Shown here in pieces: positions 1-5,990 of a DNA stretch of 9,176 nt; the first letter of the stretch is position 1, and every line of letters begins with the position of its first letter. Source of the stretch: JANLSE01 sp031362265 (GTDB taxonomy: Bacteria > Chloroflexota > Chloroflexia > Chloroflexales > Roseiflexaceae); assembly GCA_031362265.1 (NCBI GenBank), contig JANLSE010000368.1, positions 1 to 9,176 of the forward strand. The letters run 5' to 3'. Below the pieces are notes generated by a model that saw only the letters and a list, made by a program, of their open reading frames with translations, ran no database searches and had not been told where the DNA came from. Position numbers and translations under genes: made by a program.

Positions 1-966
1 ATCGGCCTCACCAAGCTTGAGTGCAAGGGTTGCGCTACGTTGTTGCCCGCGCGATCCATAGGTGCCAACATTCATTGTCCCAATGCCAAGTAGTAGGTCG
101 TCGCGGTGTGGCCCAACCACGGTTTGCCCACGGCCAAGCTCTTCGTCTCGCATGCGAGCTAACTGCTGCAAAAATGCCTGCTCTATTGTTCGCTCATCAT
201 CTGAAGCATCGACCTCTGGTACGCTACTTTGGTAGCGAATGATCAGTGGTGTGGTTCCAGCTGTAACACGGCAAAAGATCGGCCCTGCCAGTAGATTTAA
301 TTCAGCCACAGCGCGCAGCCGCTCACGTAATACATATGCGCCTGCTAGTGCTAGTTCGCGATCCCAAAATGCCAATTCATCTTCGGCGCTTTTGGCTGGG
401 CGGCGGCGCTCACGCCAGGCGCGTAACAGGCTATTACGTGATTGCACTACCTTGTTGTAGTGCGAGAGCGTGCGAACATAGCGACCATCAAGCTGCGAAA
501 GCGTCACATCCAGGTAGCGCCGACGTTCGGATGGTGCGCCTGTCACTAGCGCGATATCCGCTGGGGTGAATAATACTACGCGCAGATTGCCAACTAAATC
601 AAGCGCTCGTACCGCCCGCCGATCGACTCGGACTGTCTTGACAGAAGCGCTCGTCAGTTGGCCTTCATCATCGGCGCGGCGCTGTACAACCACCTCTAAG
701 CGTACACGGCCATCAATACGCTTGACTTCACATACCAGCCGAGCGAAGGGCTGTACGCCAATATCACCCTGAGCATCCCAGCGCACCAGTTCACGATCGG
801 CTCCAGCACGTGGTGAGCGTGTTGTTGCCAGATAGAACAGTGCCTCAAGAATAGTGGTTTTGCCAGCCGCATTTGGCCCATAGAACAACGTTGTCCCTGG
901 TTCGAGGCCAAGGTCAAGCCGCTCATAATTGCGAAAATCGCGTAGGCTGAGGGTTGATACATGCAT
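1..966 (-). CDS. recF: DNA replication and repair protein RecF, partial (C-terminus beyond window)
   Basis: RecF is a cytoplasmic SMC/ABC-like ATPase that binds gapped DNA and, with RecO and RecR, loads RecA during single-strand gap repair. I translated the minus strand from the ATG at 966-964; 322 codons are open to the window edge. The N-terminus reads SLRDFRNYERL, typical of RecF. Walker A is GPNAAGKTT (residues 30-38). The family block VVLFTPADIALVTGAPSERRR and the following YLD lie around residues 129-149. The ABC signature SRGQQR is at 305-310. Walker B and the D-loop, which follow the signature, are missing only because the window ends; the family is usually about 360-400 residues. The start fits the family, but no Shine-Dalgarno sequence is visible because the leader is made of short tandem repeats. 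It is the last visible gene of a minus-strand series after lepB and the glycosyltransferase. Identification is secure. Confidence 0.95.
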   Translation of the reverse strand, partial: MHVSTLSLRDFRNYERLDLGLEPGTTLFYGPNAAGKTTILEALFYLATTRSPRAGADRELVRWDAQGDIGVQPFARLVCEVKRIDGRVRLEVVVQRRADDEGQLTSASVKTVRVDRRAVRALDLVGNLRVVLFTPADIALVTGAPSERRRYLDVTLSQLDGRYVRTLSHYNKVVQSRNSLLRAWRERRRPAKSAEDELAFWDRELALAGAYVLRERLRAVAELNLLAGPIFCRVTAGTTPLIIRYQSSVPEVDASDDERTIEQAFLQQLARMRDEELGRGQTVVGPHRDDLLLGIGTMNVGTYGSRGQQRSATLALKLGEAD

Positions 967-974
967 AGTGAGTG

Positions 975-1130
975 AACCAAGAAACTGAACCGCAGAACCG
1001 CAGAACCAAGAACCAAGAACCAAGAACCAAGAACCAAGCTAGCCCTGAGCGCGCCTTTGCGTTTTTGCGCCTTTGCGTTTTTGCGTTATGCGCTCTGCGC
1101 TCTGCGTTATGCGCTCTGCGCTCCAATGTT
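975..1130. repeat. Composite block of short tandem repeats between the glycosyltransferase gene and recF
   Basis: Several tandem arrays lie back to back. One AACCAAG stands at 975-981, followed by two AACCGCAG units (988-995, 996-1003) and five perfect AACCAAG units (1004-1038). After a short spacer come two perfect 16-bp units GCGCCTTTGCGTTTTT (1051-1066, 1067-1082). Then two copies of a 21-bp unit beginning GCGTTATGCGCTCTGCG occupy 1083-1103 and 1104-1124 and differ only at the last base. The final word GCTCCAATGTT (1120-1130) recurs in a second repeat patch near 7374. The block holds the stop and last codons of the glycosyltransferase gene on one side and reaches within 10 bases of the recF start on the other. 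It contains no credible gene of its own. Confidence 0.9.
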
Positions 1131-2246
1131 CTCATACACGCGGCGTGTCTTTTCTGCCATTGTTTGCCAACTAAACTGTTGTGCGCGTACAAGGCCACGT
1201 TCGCGTAGTTCTGCGTGCAAATTGGCATCGCGCAACAGTTGGAGCAGCGCTGCCCCAAGCTGGTCGACATCGGTAGGTGGAACAATCAGCCCAGCATCGC
1301 CGACAACCTCAGGCAGGCTGCTGGAACTGGTTGTGACAACAGGAGTACCGCAGGCCATGGCTTCAATTAGTGGTATACCAAACCCTTCGTAGAGTGATGG
1401 AAGCGTGAATACAGTTGCGGCCGCATACCAGAGTGGCAAATCTGCATCATCAATAAATCCAGTAAAGCGCACGCGATCGCCAAGATTGAGTTGCTCTGCT
1501 TTCGCGAATATTTCGTTGTAGAGCCAGCCTTTGCCGCCACCAATGATCAGTGGCGCATCAGTTTCTTTTGCGATGCGAGCATAAGCCTCAATCAGGGTTG
1601 GCAGATTCTTACGTGGTTCGAGGGTTCCAACAAATAGAATGAAGCGTTCGGGCAAACCGGCGCGTTGGCGGAAGGCAGCCAGTGCAGCAGGATCGGGTGG
1701 CGTAAAGCGCTGATCGACGCCATTATAGGTGACAGTAATCCGCTCGGGCGGTACATGCAGCCAGCGTACGATTTCCTGTTTGGTGAATTCTGATACCGCC
1801 AGGAGTTGGGCTGCATTCCGGCATGCAACGCGAATCGCCCAACGAGTATAGATGCGATTGATGCGTCGAAATGTTTGTGGAAACAGGAATGGACTCAGGT
1901 CGTGAATTGTCACAACACATGGCACTGGGCTCGCCAGTGGCATCACATTGAGTACACCATGATAGGCATCTGCCCCAATCATACGTAGCAGGGCTGGCGC
2001 AATAAACTGCTCCCAAGGGATACGAACACGTGGATTGATCGTTGGAAGTAGGCTTGAACGAATCCGGAAGTTCGCTGGTAACACCAAACTACGTGTGCTT
2101 AAGCCACGTGTTGTGAAGATTGTATAGCGATTGGTCTGATCCACCTGGGCCAGATGGAGCAGCAAACGCTCAGTATAGTTTGAAACACCTGCGCGGCGAA
2201 AGTTGCGAGTGTGTGCTAACAGGTGCGCATTAATTGCAATATGCAT
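1107..2246 (-). CDS. GT4-family glycosyltransferase (GT-B fold), 379 aa
   Basis: A retaining glycosyltransferase that probably transfers a sugar from a nucleotide-sugar donor to a polysaccharide, glycolipid or other cell-surface acceptor; the substrate cannot be read from the sequence. The N-terminal half (residues 1-165) has the GT4-type start MHIAINAHLL, an early AGVSNYTERLL stretch for the acceptor domain, and VVTIHDLSP at 111-119. The C-terminal donor domain opens with RFILFVGTLEPRKNLPTLIEA (201-221), whose R212/K213 pair is the usual phosphate-binding site. It then has YEGFGIPLIEAMACGTPVV (286-304), where E287 and E295 form the EX7E motif. Length is normal for the family. There is no signal peptide or membrane segment, so it is probably cytoplasmic or peripheral. 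It lies 46 bp after lepB on the same strand and may be co-transcribed. The start ATG has only a weak ribosome binding site. The last four residues (AQSA) and the stop codon lie inside the tandem-repeat block. Confidence 0.9.
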   Translation of the reverse strand: MHIAINAHLLAHTRNFRRAGVSNYTERLLLHLAQVDQTNRYTIFTTRGLSTRSLVLPANFRIRSSLLPTINPRVRIPWEQFIAPALLRMIGADAYHGVLNVMPLASPVPCVVTIHDLSPFLFPQTFRRINRIYTRWAIRVACRNAAQLLAVSEFTKQEIVRWLHVPPERITVTYNGVDQRFTPPDPAALAAFRQRAGLPERFILFVGTLEPRKNLPTLIEAYARIAKETDAPLIIGGGKGWLYNEIFAKAEQLNLGDRVRFTGFIDDADLPLWYAAATVFTLPSLYEGFGIPLIEAMACGTPVVTTSSSSLPEVVGDAGLIVPPTDVDQLGAALLQLLRDANLHAELRERGLVRAQQFSWQTMAEKTRRVYENIGAQSA

Positions 2247-2292
2247 GCCAACCGATTATTGACTTCTGGCTTTGGAACAAACTATAATGCTG

Positions 2293-3024
2293 CTAGGGTG
2301 ATGCGTACATTGGAGTTGGTATCACACCCCAATACTCAGTTGGCCAGTACGATATCCAGGCTTGGCCGATAACCCGGTCGAGTGGTAGTTCATCCCATTC
2401 GCGCGAATCACTGCTATTGGTACGATTATCACCCATCACGAAGATCGTTCCTGGTCGAACCGTTATTGGCTCGCGCGCACAGCGATCTTCAATTCTACAC
2501 TGGGTTGCCATTCCTGGCAGATAGGGTTCGTCAAGGAGTGAGCCATTCACGAACACCTGCTTATCGCGGATTTCGACAACATCGCCTTCAGTACCAATCA
2601 CGCGTTTGATATAATCTTTACTAAGATCGCGTGGGTATTCAAAAACAACTACATCACCGCGATGCGGGCGGCGGAAGGGGTAGATCACTTTTGGGTCGAT
2701 CTGGGCGTTACCAGGTAAAAGCCGTAGTGGTGCATTGATATCAAAGTGGAAGAAGACAATCTTGTTCACAAGAATATATTGCGCGCTATGCAGATTAGGC
2801 TCCATACTTTGGCCCTCAATCTTGAAGTTTTGCATCACACCGCGCACGATTAAGAATATGAGCAACACAAAGATTGCTGTCTCTAGCATTTCACGAATCA
2901 CCCCACGGATGTTTCCAGTTGAGCGATCAGCAGGAATTTCGGTTGGTATGGGTTCTTCGCTGGGTGGAGTACCCTCGCCTTGTTCGTCGAGGCGTAGCCG
3001 ACGACGGAGGGGTGTATCATTCAT
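2293..3024 (-). CDS. lepB: Signal peptidase I, 243 aa
   Basis: Membrane-anchored serine protease of family S26 (EC 3.4.21.89) that removes signal peptides from secreted proteins. A charged, Pro/Glu-rich cytoplasmic N-terminus (about residues 1-46) precedes one membrane segment (about 48-64, AIFVLLIFLIVRGVM core). The nucleophile motif GQSMEPNL follows with S73. The general-base region DYIKRVIG has K140, and box E (MGDNRTNSSDSREW, 197-210) is complete. All catalytic elements are intact. Two cysteines, C176 and C182, lie close together in the exported domain and could form a disulphide. The ATG is preceded by a modest AAAAGG about 11 bases upstream, and a good promoter lies further upstream at 3083-3111. 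It diverges from the radical SAM-like gene and leads the minus-strand series toward recF. The function is certain; why it neighbours recF and a glycosyltransferase is not explained by the sequence. Confidence 0.95.
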   Translation of the reverse strand: MNDTPLRRRLRLDEQGEGTPPSEEPIPTEIPADRSTGNIRGVIREMLETAIFVLLIFLIVRGVMQNFKIEGQSMEPNLHSAQYILVNKIVFFHFDINAPLRLLPGNAQIDPKVIYPFRRPHRGDVVVFEYPRDLSKDYIKRVIGTEGDVVEIRDKQVFVNGSLLDEPYLPGMATQCRIEDRCAREPITVRPGTIFVMGDNRTNSSDSREWDELPLDRVIGQAWISYWPTEYWGVIPTPMYASP

Positions 3025-3057
3025 GATAAATCTAGCCTTTTCAGGAACTATTCAGTA

Positions 3058-3070
3058 GGGCGCAGCGCCC
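3058..3070. repeat. Perfect inverted repeat in the lepB leader
   Basis: GGGCGC-A-GCGCCC is a perfect palindrome with a one-base centre. It lies in the gap between the divergent lepB and radical SAM-like genes, about 12 bases downstream of the -10 element of the predicted lepB promoter. It could be a short hairpin in the lepB leader or a dimeric operator. No poly-T follows it on either strand, so it is not an intrinsic terminator. Confidence 0.5.
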
Positions 3071-3082
3071 CATTACCAGTGC

Positions 3083-3111
3083 ATTATACCCCACGTACGT
3101 AGCCATTTCCA
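3083..3111 (-). promoter_or_regulatory. Predicted sigma70-type promoter for lepB
   Basis: Read on the minus strand, a perfect -10 hexamer TATAAT (3088-3083) lies 17 bases downstream of TGGAAA (3111-3106), a 4/6 match to the -35 consensus. Transcription would start near 3076, about 50 bases before the lepB ATG. The -10 is almost symmetrical (GTATAAT on minus, ATTATAC on plus), so the divergent gene may share the region, but no convincing plus-strand -35 is seen. Confidence 0.55.
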
Positions 3112-3124
3112 GCAGGAGCTGTGC

Positions 3125-4117
3125 ATGACCATTCGACTTACCACATTAGCTGAGCAACTTGAGCCGCCACGTATACGTTGTGGCGTGTGCCAGTGGCGTT
3201 GTGAACTCGAACCCGATCAGATTGGTCGTTGTTTGGTGCGCTCCGCAACTACCGAAGGTATTGTTGCGCTTGCGGATGGCCTTGCGAGTGCGGCAACCGT
3301 CGGCCCAATCGAAGATCATCGCTTGTGGCATTTCTTTCCAGGTACGCCAGCACTAGCGATTGGCGGCTGGGGGTATGCATTCCCAGCCGATCAACAACGT
3401 GGCCAATATGCCCGAATTCCTGAGGATGAAGCGCGCCGCCGTAGCTTGGATCCCGATCGAGTAGCAAGTGTAGCGCTTGAACGGCTGTGCCGTGGCGTTA
3501 TTTGGACATATAGTGAGCCAGCGGTGGCACACGAGTATGTTACCGATTTGCTTCGCACCTGCCGCGCAAATAGCCGCTATACAGCCCTGGTAACCACAGG
3601 GTTTATGACCATGGAAGCAATCGATCAATTTGGCCATTACCTCGATGGTATGCAAATTGAAATTCGTGCTTTTGATGATGGAGCCTATCGGCGCTTAGCT
3701 GGCATCGACCATTGGCGCGGAATCCTTGAGGTTGCGCAGCATGCCCGTGAGCGCTGGAATTGTGAGATTGAAATTACCACACGGATGCATCCCGGTGTTA
3801 ATGACTCAGTTGATCAGATTCAAGGCTTGGCAAGCTGGATCCAACAGGCACTTGGCCCACAAACGCCCTGGCATGTTCTAGCTGGCGATGCAGGGACAGC
3901 AGCTGCAGCCTCGGTAGCACGCGTACGTAAAATTGCCCGTGAGGTAGGCCTGCACTATGTTTATGGCCCAGATGCGAACCAGAGCACGTTCTGTGCGAAC
4001 TGTGGAGCAACGCTGATTGAGCGTAAGAATAGTGCACGTGTAGTAGGGCTTGAAGGCCCAAATTGTGCCACATGTGGTACGTTAAGCGGTATTCGAACCT
4101 CGATTTTTAAACGCTAG
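3125..4117 (+). CDS. Radical SAM-like protein of the PflA/AmmeMemoRadiSam type lacking the cluster cysteines (probable pseudoenzyme), 330 aa
   Basis: The backbone matches PflA-like radical SAM proteins of the AmmeMemoRadiSam type along its whole length. It has an N-terminal cysteine set CGVCQWRC plus C36 (C19, C22, C26, C36), then PIEDHRLWHFFPGT (61-74), IWTYSEP (126-132, normally YTYNEP), ALVTTGFMT, HYLDGMQIEIRAFDD (171-185), EITTRMHPGVNDS (216-228) and TPWH. It ends with a zinc-ribbon-like CANC...CATC (C290, C293, C314, C317). Where the family has GCNFRCSFCQN, this protein has GYAFPADQQRG (83-93), and no cysteine occurs between 36 and 122, so the [4Fe-4S]/SAM cluster ligands are all absent. 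The HPAY-type loop after TPWH is also replaced by an Ala-rich stretch (251-262). AGGAG six bases before the ATG supports the start. The reading frame is intact, which argues for a maintained non-radical role, but that role is unknown. It precedes the glycine riboswitch on the same strand. Confidence 0.75.
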   Translation: MTIRLTTLAEQLEPPRIRCGVCQWRCELEPDQIGRCLVRSATTEGIVALADGLASAATVGPIEDHRLWHFFPGTPALAIGGWGYAFPADQQRGQYARIPEDEARRRSLDPDRVASVALERLCRGVIWTYSEPAVAHEYVTDLLRTCRANSRYTALVTTGFMTMEAIDQFGHYLDGMQIEIRAFDDGAYRRLAGIDHWRGILEVAQHARERWNCEIEITTRMHPGVNDSVDQIQGLASWIQQALGPQTPWHVLAGDAGTAAAASVARVRKIAREVGLHYVYGPDANQSTFCANCGATLIERKNSARVVGLEGPNCATCGTLSGIRTSIFKR

Positions 4118-4132
4118 GAATGGAGTATTGAG

Positions 4133-4162
4133 TTCAGGGCCAAGCGTAATCTATGGTATACT
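4133..4162 (+). promoter_or_regulatory. Possible promoter of the glycine-riboswitch/gcv transcript
   Basis: TATACT (4157-4162, 5/6 match to the -10 consensus) is preceded after 18 bases by TTCAGG (4133-4138), a poor 3/6 match to the -35. A start near 4169 would lie about 20 bases before the first aptamer, which is a sensible distance. The -35 is weak and read-through from the upstream gene is also possible, since no terminator is visible between them. Confidence 0.4.
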
Positions 4163-4189
4163 CCGAACAAGTCAAGATGGTCGGATGAC

Positions 4190-4409
4190 GGGTGCGGGAG
4201 AGCATCGCCTAGCGGTCGCCGAAGGAGAAAGCGGGAACGCCAAACCCCGTGAAACTCTCAGGTTCATGGACTGCACCCCGACGAAACTCTGGAGAGCCGT
4301 ACGCGGCACCGACGGAGTAACCCACTAGGGAGCTGGACAATTTCACCTATGGTGAATACTATGGTTGGCTTCTTGGTTGGGGAATCTCTCAGGTTACGAG
4401 GACAGAGGA
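4190..4409 (+). promoter_or_regulatory. Tandem glycine riboswitch (gcvT element)
   Basis: This RNA leader binds glycine and controls the gcv operon. The conserved blocks of aptamer 1 are GGGAGAGC (4196-4203), GCCGAAGGAG (4218-4227), ACTCTCAGG (4254-4262) and the junction ACTCTGGAGAGC (4286-4297). Aptamer 2 follows with GCACCGACGGAG (4306-4317), AATCTCTCAGG (4383-4393) and GGACAGAGG (4400-4408). A variable-arm hairpin TTCACC-TAT-GGTGAA (4342-4356) sits inside aptamer 2. GGGTGC (4190-4195) can pair with GCACCC (4273-4278). The 3' end of aptamer 2 overlaps the 5' arm of a terminator. In the known glycine ON-switches such an overlap lets ligand binding block termination, so glycine probably induces the operon. 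The 338-base gap before gcvT is explained by this element; no gene is seen in it. Confidence 0.93.
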
Positions 4410-4438
4410 CAGGCGATGGCCTGACCCTGTCTTTTTTT
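4405..4438 (+). terminator. Riboswitch-controlled intrinsic terminator upstream of gcvT
   Basis: GACAGG (4408-4413) pairs with CCTGTC (4426-4431), and the helix can be extended with G-U and A-U pairs on the outside. Seven T residues follow directly (4432-4438). The 5' arm overlaps the end of the second aptamer, as expected for a transcription attenuator. A competing short stem CAGGC/GCCTG (4410-4414 with 4419-4423) is also possible in the loop region. Confidence 0.8.
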
Positions 4439-4443
4439 ATTTG

Positions 4444-4449
4444 AAGGAG
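4444..4449 (+). promoter_or_regulatory. Ribosome binding site that fixes the gcvT start
   Basis: AAGGAG lies six bases before the ATG at 4456. It falls inside the five extra codons of a longer reading that would begin with TTG at 4441, so the ATG at 4456 is the real start. Confidence 0.85.
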
Positions 4450-4455
4450 CCGCCC

Positions 4456-5562
4456 ATGACTGAAACCCTCAAACGCACCCCATTACATGCCAACCATATC
4501 GCCGCTGGCGCCCGGATGGTCGAATTTGGCGGTTGGGATATGCCGGTTCAGTACACTGGTATCATCGATGAGCATCAGGCGGTGCGTAATGCTGCTGGCC
4601 TTTTCGACATTAGCCACATGGGCGAAGTAGAAGTACGTGGGCCGGATGCACTGGCCTATTTGCAACATCTTGTCACTTTTGATGTTGCCGCGATCCCTGT
4701 TGGCCAATCGAACTATGCATTGCTTTGCCGACCCGATGCGGGAATTGTCGATGATATCTTCATCTACCATCTGCCTGATTACTATTTGGTGGTGGTAAAT
4801 GCATCGAATATCGATAAAGATGTTGCCTGGATGTTTGATCATGTGGCGGGCTTTGATGTTCAACTAACGAATGCTTCCCACCGCTATGCCATGCTTGCAC
4901 TCCAGGGTCCAGCTGCAGAACAGCTCTTGACGGGGATTGCGGAAGGCGATATTGCGGCGCTGCCATTTCATGGCGTTACGCAGACGCGTATATTGGGGAT
5001 TCCAGCACTGGTAGCGCGAACTGGTTATACCGGTGAAGATGGGTTTGAACTCTTTGTTGCGCCCGATGTCAGCGCGGCACTGTGGGAAGGCTTACTCGCA
5101 GCTGGGCGGGAGGCCGGATTAAAACCGTGTGGCCTTGGCGCCCGCGATAGCTTACGCTTCGAGGCTTGCCTTGCACTGTATGGGCACGAAATCGCTGACG
5201 ATGTGAACCCATATGAGGCGCGCCTCGGTTGGGTCGTCAAACTCGCGAAGGGTGATTTTGTCGGCCATGCGGCACTCATGCAAATCAAGGCGCAAGGCAC
5301 TGAGCGCAAGTTGGTTGGTTTCGAGATGGTTGGTCGTGGGATCGCACGCGGTGAATATTCGATTCGCAGTGTCGATGGCGAGATCATCGGGCGAGTGACG
5401 ACTGGCATGCCCGCGCCATCATTGGGCCGCAACCTCGGTATGGGCTATGTTCCAACGGCATTTGCGGCGGATGGTAGTGAATTTGATATCATTGTTCGCG
5501 ATAAACCAGTACGGGCGAAGGTTGTGAAGATGCCATTCTATAAGCCGCGCTATAAAAAATAA
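4456..5562 (+). CDS. gcvT: Glycine cleavage system T-protein (aminomethyltransferase), 368 aa
   Basis: Transfers the methylene unit of the aminomethyl-lipoyl H-protein to tetrahydrofolate, giving 5,10-methylene-THF and ammonia (EC 2.1.2.10), in the cytoplasm. Family landmarks are in order: MVEFGGWDMPVQY (21-33), GLFDISHMGEVEVRGP (48-63), the catalytic/folate region AGIVDDIF (95-102) with the conserved Asp, VVVNASN (112-118), LALQGPAA (147-154), VARTGYTGEDGFELF (186-200), CGLGARDSLRFEACLALYGHEI (225-246), and the C-terminal barrel domain with GRVTTGMPAPSLGRNLGMGYV (312-332). Length and motifs are normal, and the enzyme should be active. It is the first gene after the glycine riboswitch and terminator. 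Its TAA stop (5560-5562) overlaps the AAGGAG ribosome binding site of gcvH, ten bases before the gcvH ATG. Confidence 0.97.
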   Translation: MTETLKRTPLHANHIAAGARMVEFGGWDMPVQYTGIIDEHQAVRNAAGLFDISHMGEVEVRGPDALAYLQHLVTFDVAAIPVGQSNYALLCRPDAGIVDDIFIYHLPDYYLVVVNASNIDKDVAWMFDHVAGFDVQLTNASHRYAMLALQGPAAEQLLTGIAEGDIAALPFHGVTQTRILGIPALVARTGYTGEDGFELFVAPDVSAALWEGLLAAGREAGLKPCGLGARDSLRFEACLALYGHEIADDVNPYEARLGWVVKLAKGDFVGHAALMQIKAQGTERKLVGFEMVGRGIARGEYSIRSVDGEIIGRVTTGMPAPSLGRNLGMGYVPTAFAADGSEFDIIVRDKPVRAKVVKMPFYKPRYKK

Positions 5563-5572
5563 GGAGCTTCTC

Positions 5573-5959
5573 ATGTCGTTTAATACCCCAGCTGAGTTGA
5601 AATATGCCAAGAGCCATGAATGGGCACGAACTGAAGGTGATCTCGTGGTGGTTGGGATTACCGATTATGCTCAGGATGCACTTGGCGATGTAGTCTATAT
5701 CGAACTCCCAGAAGCTGGTGTGAGCTTGGCAGCTACTGCTATTTTTGGTGCTGTTGAGTCGGTTAAGGCTGCCTCAGATTTGTATATGCCTGTCGGTGGA
5801 ATCATTGAGGAAGTGAATACTGCCCTACTGGATTCACCTGAGTTGATAAATAGCGACCCATATGGCGCTGGTTGGATGTTGAAAATTCGTGTATCGGGTG
5901 ATGCGGATCTGCTAGATGCGGCAGCATACGCAGCTTTTGTCGATTCCGTGAAGCATTAG
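5573..5959 (+). CDS. gcvH: Glycine cleavage system H-protein, 128 aa
   Basis: The small lipoylated carrier that shuttles the aminomethyl group from the P-protein to the T-protein and is reoxidised by the L-protein. It has the standard length. The N-terminal YAKSHEWA (11-18) and VVGITDYAQDALGDVVYIELPE (26-47) are typical. The lipoyl site is in FGAVESVKAASDLYMP, with K65 as the attachment lysine. The region LLDSPELINSDPYGAGWMLKI (85-105) is the usual end of the lipoyl domain. AAGGAG lies six bases before the ATG. It sits between gcvT and gcvPA in one operon. Lipoylation enzymes and the L-protein are not encoded in this window. Confidence 0.97.
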   Translation: MSFNTPAELKYAKSHEWARTEGDLVVVGITDYAQDALGDVVYIELPEAGVSLAATAIFGAVESVKAASDLYMPVGGIIEEVNTALLDSPELINSDPYGAGWMLKIRVSGDADLLDAAAYAAFVDSVKH

Positions 5960-5990
5960 GTGTCAGAGTCTACATAATCAAAGGTTTGCT

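Noticed and set aside
967..1106. Insertion sequence or its remnant
   Set aside because: No transposase fragment, terminal inverted repeats or target duplication are visible; only short tandem units.
975..1124. CRISPR array
   Set aside because: The units are 7-21 bp and directly tandem with no unique spacers of constant length, and no cas genes are present.
972..1392. Short reading frames across the repeat block on both strands
   Set aside because: They are low-complexity translations of tandem repeats or antisense to the glycosyltransferase gene, with no ribosome binding site or homology signal.
3229..3423. Frameshift hiding the radical SAM cysteines in another frame
   Set aside because: The alternative frame here contains GVCIPSRSTTWPIC, which is not CX3CX2C, and the family match before and after the gap is in one uninterrupted frame.
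4128..4328. 66-codon plus-strand reading frame before gcvT
   Set aside because: It lies across the first glycine aptamer and the start of the second; the sequence is explained by RNA structure and the peptide has no family features.
4441..4455. TTG start for gcvT five codons earlier
   Set aside because: These codons contain the AAGGAG ribosome binding site for the ATG at 4456, and the T-protein family starts near the later residue.
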